NCBI GenBank assembly: GCA_014377425.1
Contig: JACMPQ010000068.1
Span: 38,462 to 102,461 of the forward strand
Length of the DNA stretch: 64,000 nucleotides
Direction of reading: 5' to 3'
Source: Microbacteriaceae bacterium
GTDB taxonomy: Bacteria > Actinomycetota > Actinomycetes > Actinomycetales > Microbacteriaceae
The notes beneath the pieces were generated by a model that ran no database searches, was not told where the DNA came from, and worked only from the letters and a program-made list of their open reading frames with translations. The position numbers and the translations under genes were made by a program. Shown one piece after another: positions 63,311 to 64,000 of the stretch (position 1 is its first letter; each line of letters opens with the position of its first letter).

Positions 63311-63585
63311 GAGCACATCCTGCCAGTTCAGAGAAGTTTCACGCAATAGAAAAAAGGTGATTCTTCTGCTGCAGATACGCTGAAAAAAGGAAATTTCTCG
63401 ACAGAGTGGACGCTGACACCATCTCAACCCATGAGGAGCATGCGAATGACACCCAGGACCTCGCCGAAAAGCAGCTGCGGTACACCGACCGAGTGGGCAT
63501 CTTCTCGCCGGCATGCGGTTCCCTCGTCGCCAGTATCTGGTGGAACTGTCTAACGTGACGGCGGTCGCCGCAAAGGGCTCAGTTG
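63311..63585. promoter_or_regulatory. Upstream region of the RamB-like gene
   Basis: It holds two direct copies of GAAAAAAGG (63349-63357 and 63382-63390) and a near-inverted pair GAGAAGTTTC (63331-63340) and GAAATTTCTC (63390-63399), candidate operators. A plus-strand -10-like TACGCT sits at 63376-63381. A short plus-strand frame starting GTG 63407 (to about 63560) encodes a peptide with DLAEKQLRYTDRVGIF but ends soon; it may be a gene remnant. I can support no full gene here. Confidence 0.4.
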
Positions 63586-64000
63586 TCAGGTCACGACCGT
63601 CTCGAATTCGTAGTCGTCTTTCGTTAGCCACCGCACGCCTCTGCGGTGGCTAACGAGAAAGCCCAGAACGGGTACCTGCAGTGCGGCAAATTCCCGGGTG
63701 AGTCGTCGCGCCCACGCCTTATCGCCCGCGCTGAAGACCGCGTCGGCATAGCGTTCGAGCACGATGATCAGGGATTCGGCTTCCTGAGTATGCAGGGCGT
63801 GTTTCATGACCCGGGCAAGATCGGGAACAGAATCGTCGGGGTGGTTCGGCGGGTCACTGAACGGAATGAGCAGTGGTCGCTGACGCCGCTCGCGATCGAC
63901 AAAAAAGAACCAGAGTTGACGCCGGTAGGCCCGACCAACCAAGGCTGCGACACGCTGTTCGATAAGAACATCGGTGGTGAGCGGGTGGAAGAGGGTGTCC
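63586..64000 (-). CDS. Hypothetical protein, 5' end beyond the window
   Basis: About 137 C-terminal residues, open to the window edge. It has no recognised domain: segments such as AALVGRAYRRQLWFFFVDRE, RQRPLLIPFSDPPNHPD and SLIIVLERYADAVFSAGDK suggest a compact cytoplasmic alpha/beta protein. No membrane segment or signal is visible in this part. A perfect 15-bp inverted repeat with a 6-nt loop lies at 63621-63656 within the final 25 codons. Confidence 0.65.
   Translation of the reverse strand, partial: DTLFHPLTTDVLIEQRVAALVGRAYRRQLWFFFVDRERRQRPLLIPFSDPPNHPDDSVPDLARVMKHALHTQEAESLIIVLERYADAVFSAGDKAWARRLTREFAALQVPVLGFLVSHRRGVRWLTKDDYEFETVVT
63621..63656. repeat. Perfect 15-bp inverted repeat inside a coding end
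   Basis: TCGTTAGCCACCGCA and its exact reverse complement are separated by CGCCTC. The arms are extended by partly paired CTTT/AAAG. It lies in the last codons of the minus-strand gene. Confidence 0.85.

Overview
The window is one 64 kb stretch of high-GC chromosome from an actinomycete, most likely a member of Microbacteriaceae. The reasons are the lepA-hemW order, comEA-comEC-holA-rpsT synteny, the actinobacterial RecQ with a C-terminal phosphoribosyltransferase-like domain, DUF2510, DUF1990, DUF3224 and DUF427 proteins, the RamB/ScfR-type regulator, and many genes that begin 6-7 nt after a TANNNT -10 box (leaderless transcripts). I see no rRNA or tRNA genes, CRISPR array, prophage or insertion sequence.

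Layout. 1-17.6 kb is housekeeping: a cut hemW, two DUF1990 paralogues, lepA, an aminotransferase diverging from an alpha/beta hydrolase, rpsT and holA facing a shared terminator, a DUF2510 membrane protein, comEC/comEA, leuS, and pabB diverging from pabC-dedA across only 11 bp. 17.7-22 kb holds a four-gene osmoprotectant ABC transporter and a TetR regulator with its own terminator. 22-38.6 kb is metabolic and accessory: an APP1-like phosphatase, DUF427, peroxiredoxin, zwf diverging from a GH15 glucoamylase/trehalase, an unusual HxlR-BTAD fusion regulator, dienelactone hydrolase, FUSC protein, UbiA prenyltransferase, DHA2 exporter, a lipase-like protein with four 15-residue repeats, an orphan FetB-type permease and two flavin reductases. 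38.6-42.2 kb carries a Ski2-like helicase and a nucleoside hydrolase.

42.3-52.1 kb is a thiamine district. It has thiD, a TPP-riboswitch-controlled HMP-type ECF transporter (ykoE plus a single A-A-T fusion protein), and a tightly coupled operon thiO-thiS-thiG-thiF-CHAD, diverging from thiE. The logic is pyrimidine import and phosphorylation (YkoE/ThiD), thiazole synthesis (ThiO/S/G/F) and coupling (ThiE). thiC and thiL are not in the window. The thiO leader can form several mutually exclusive hairpins and is not a canonical TPP riboswitch.

52.1-64 kb has a repeat-rich Cys-motif protein, a VOC protein, a J-domain/NERD-like fusion, DUF3224, a secreted GH114-like protein, an aldo/keto reductase, a decayed amidohydrolase with a C10T8 tract beside an ArsR regulator, RecQ, two tandem glutathione peroxidases, a RamB-like regulator and a partial unknown gene.

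Four features run across the window: frequent leaderless promoters; many unrelated in-frame tandem minirepeats (15, 18 or 21 bp units) in linkers and short gaps; a strongly over-used heptamer GGATGCC/GGCATCC; and many ATGA start/stop overlaps. All functions are inferred from sequence motifs read by eye; no database search was run.
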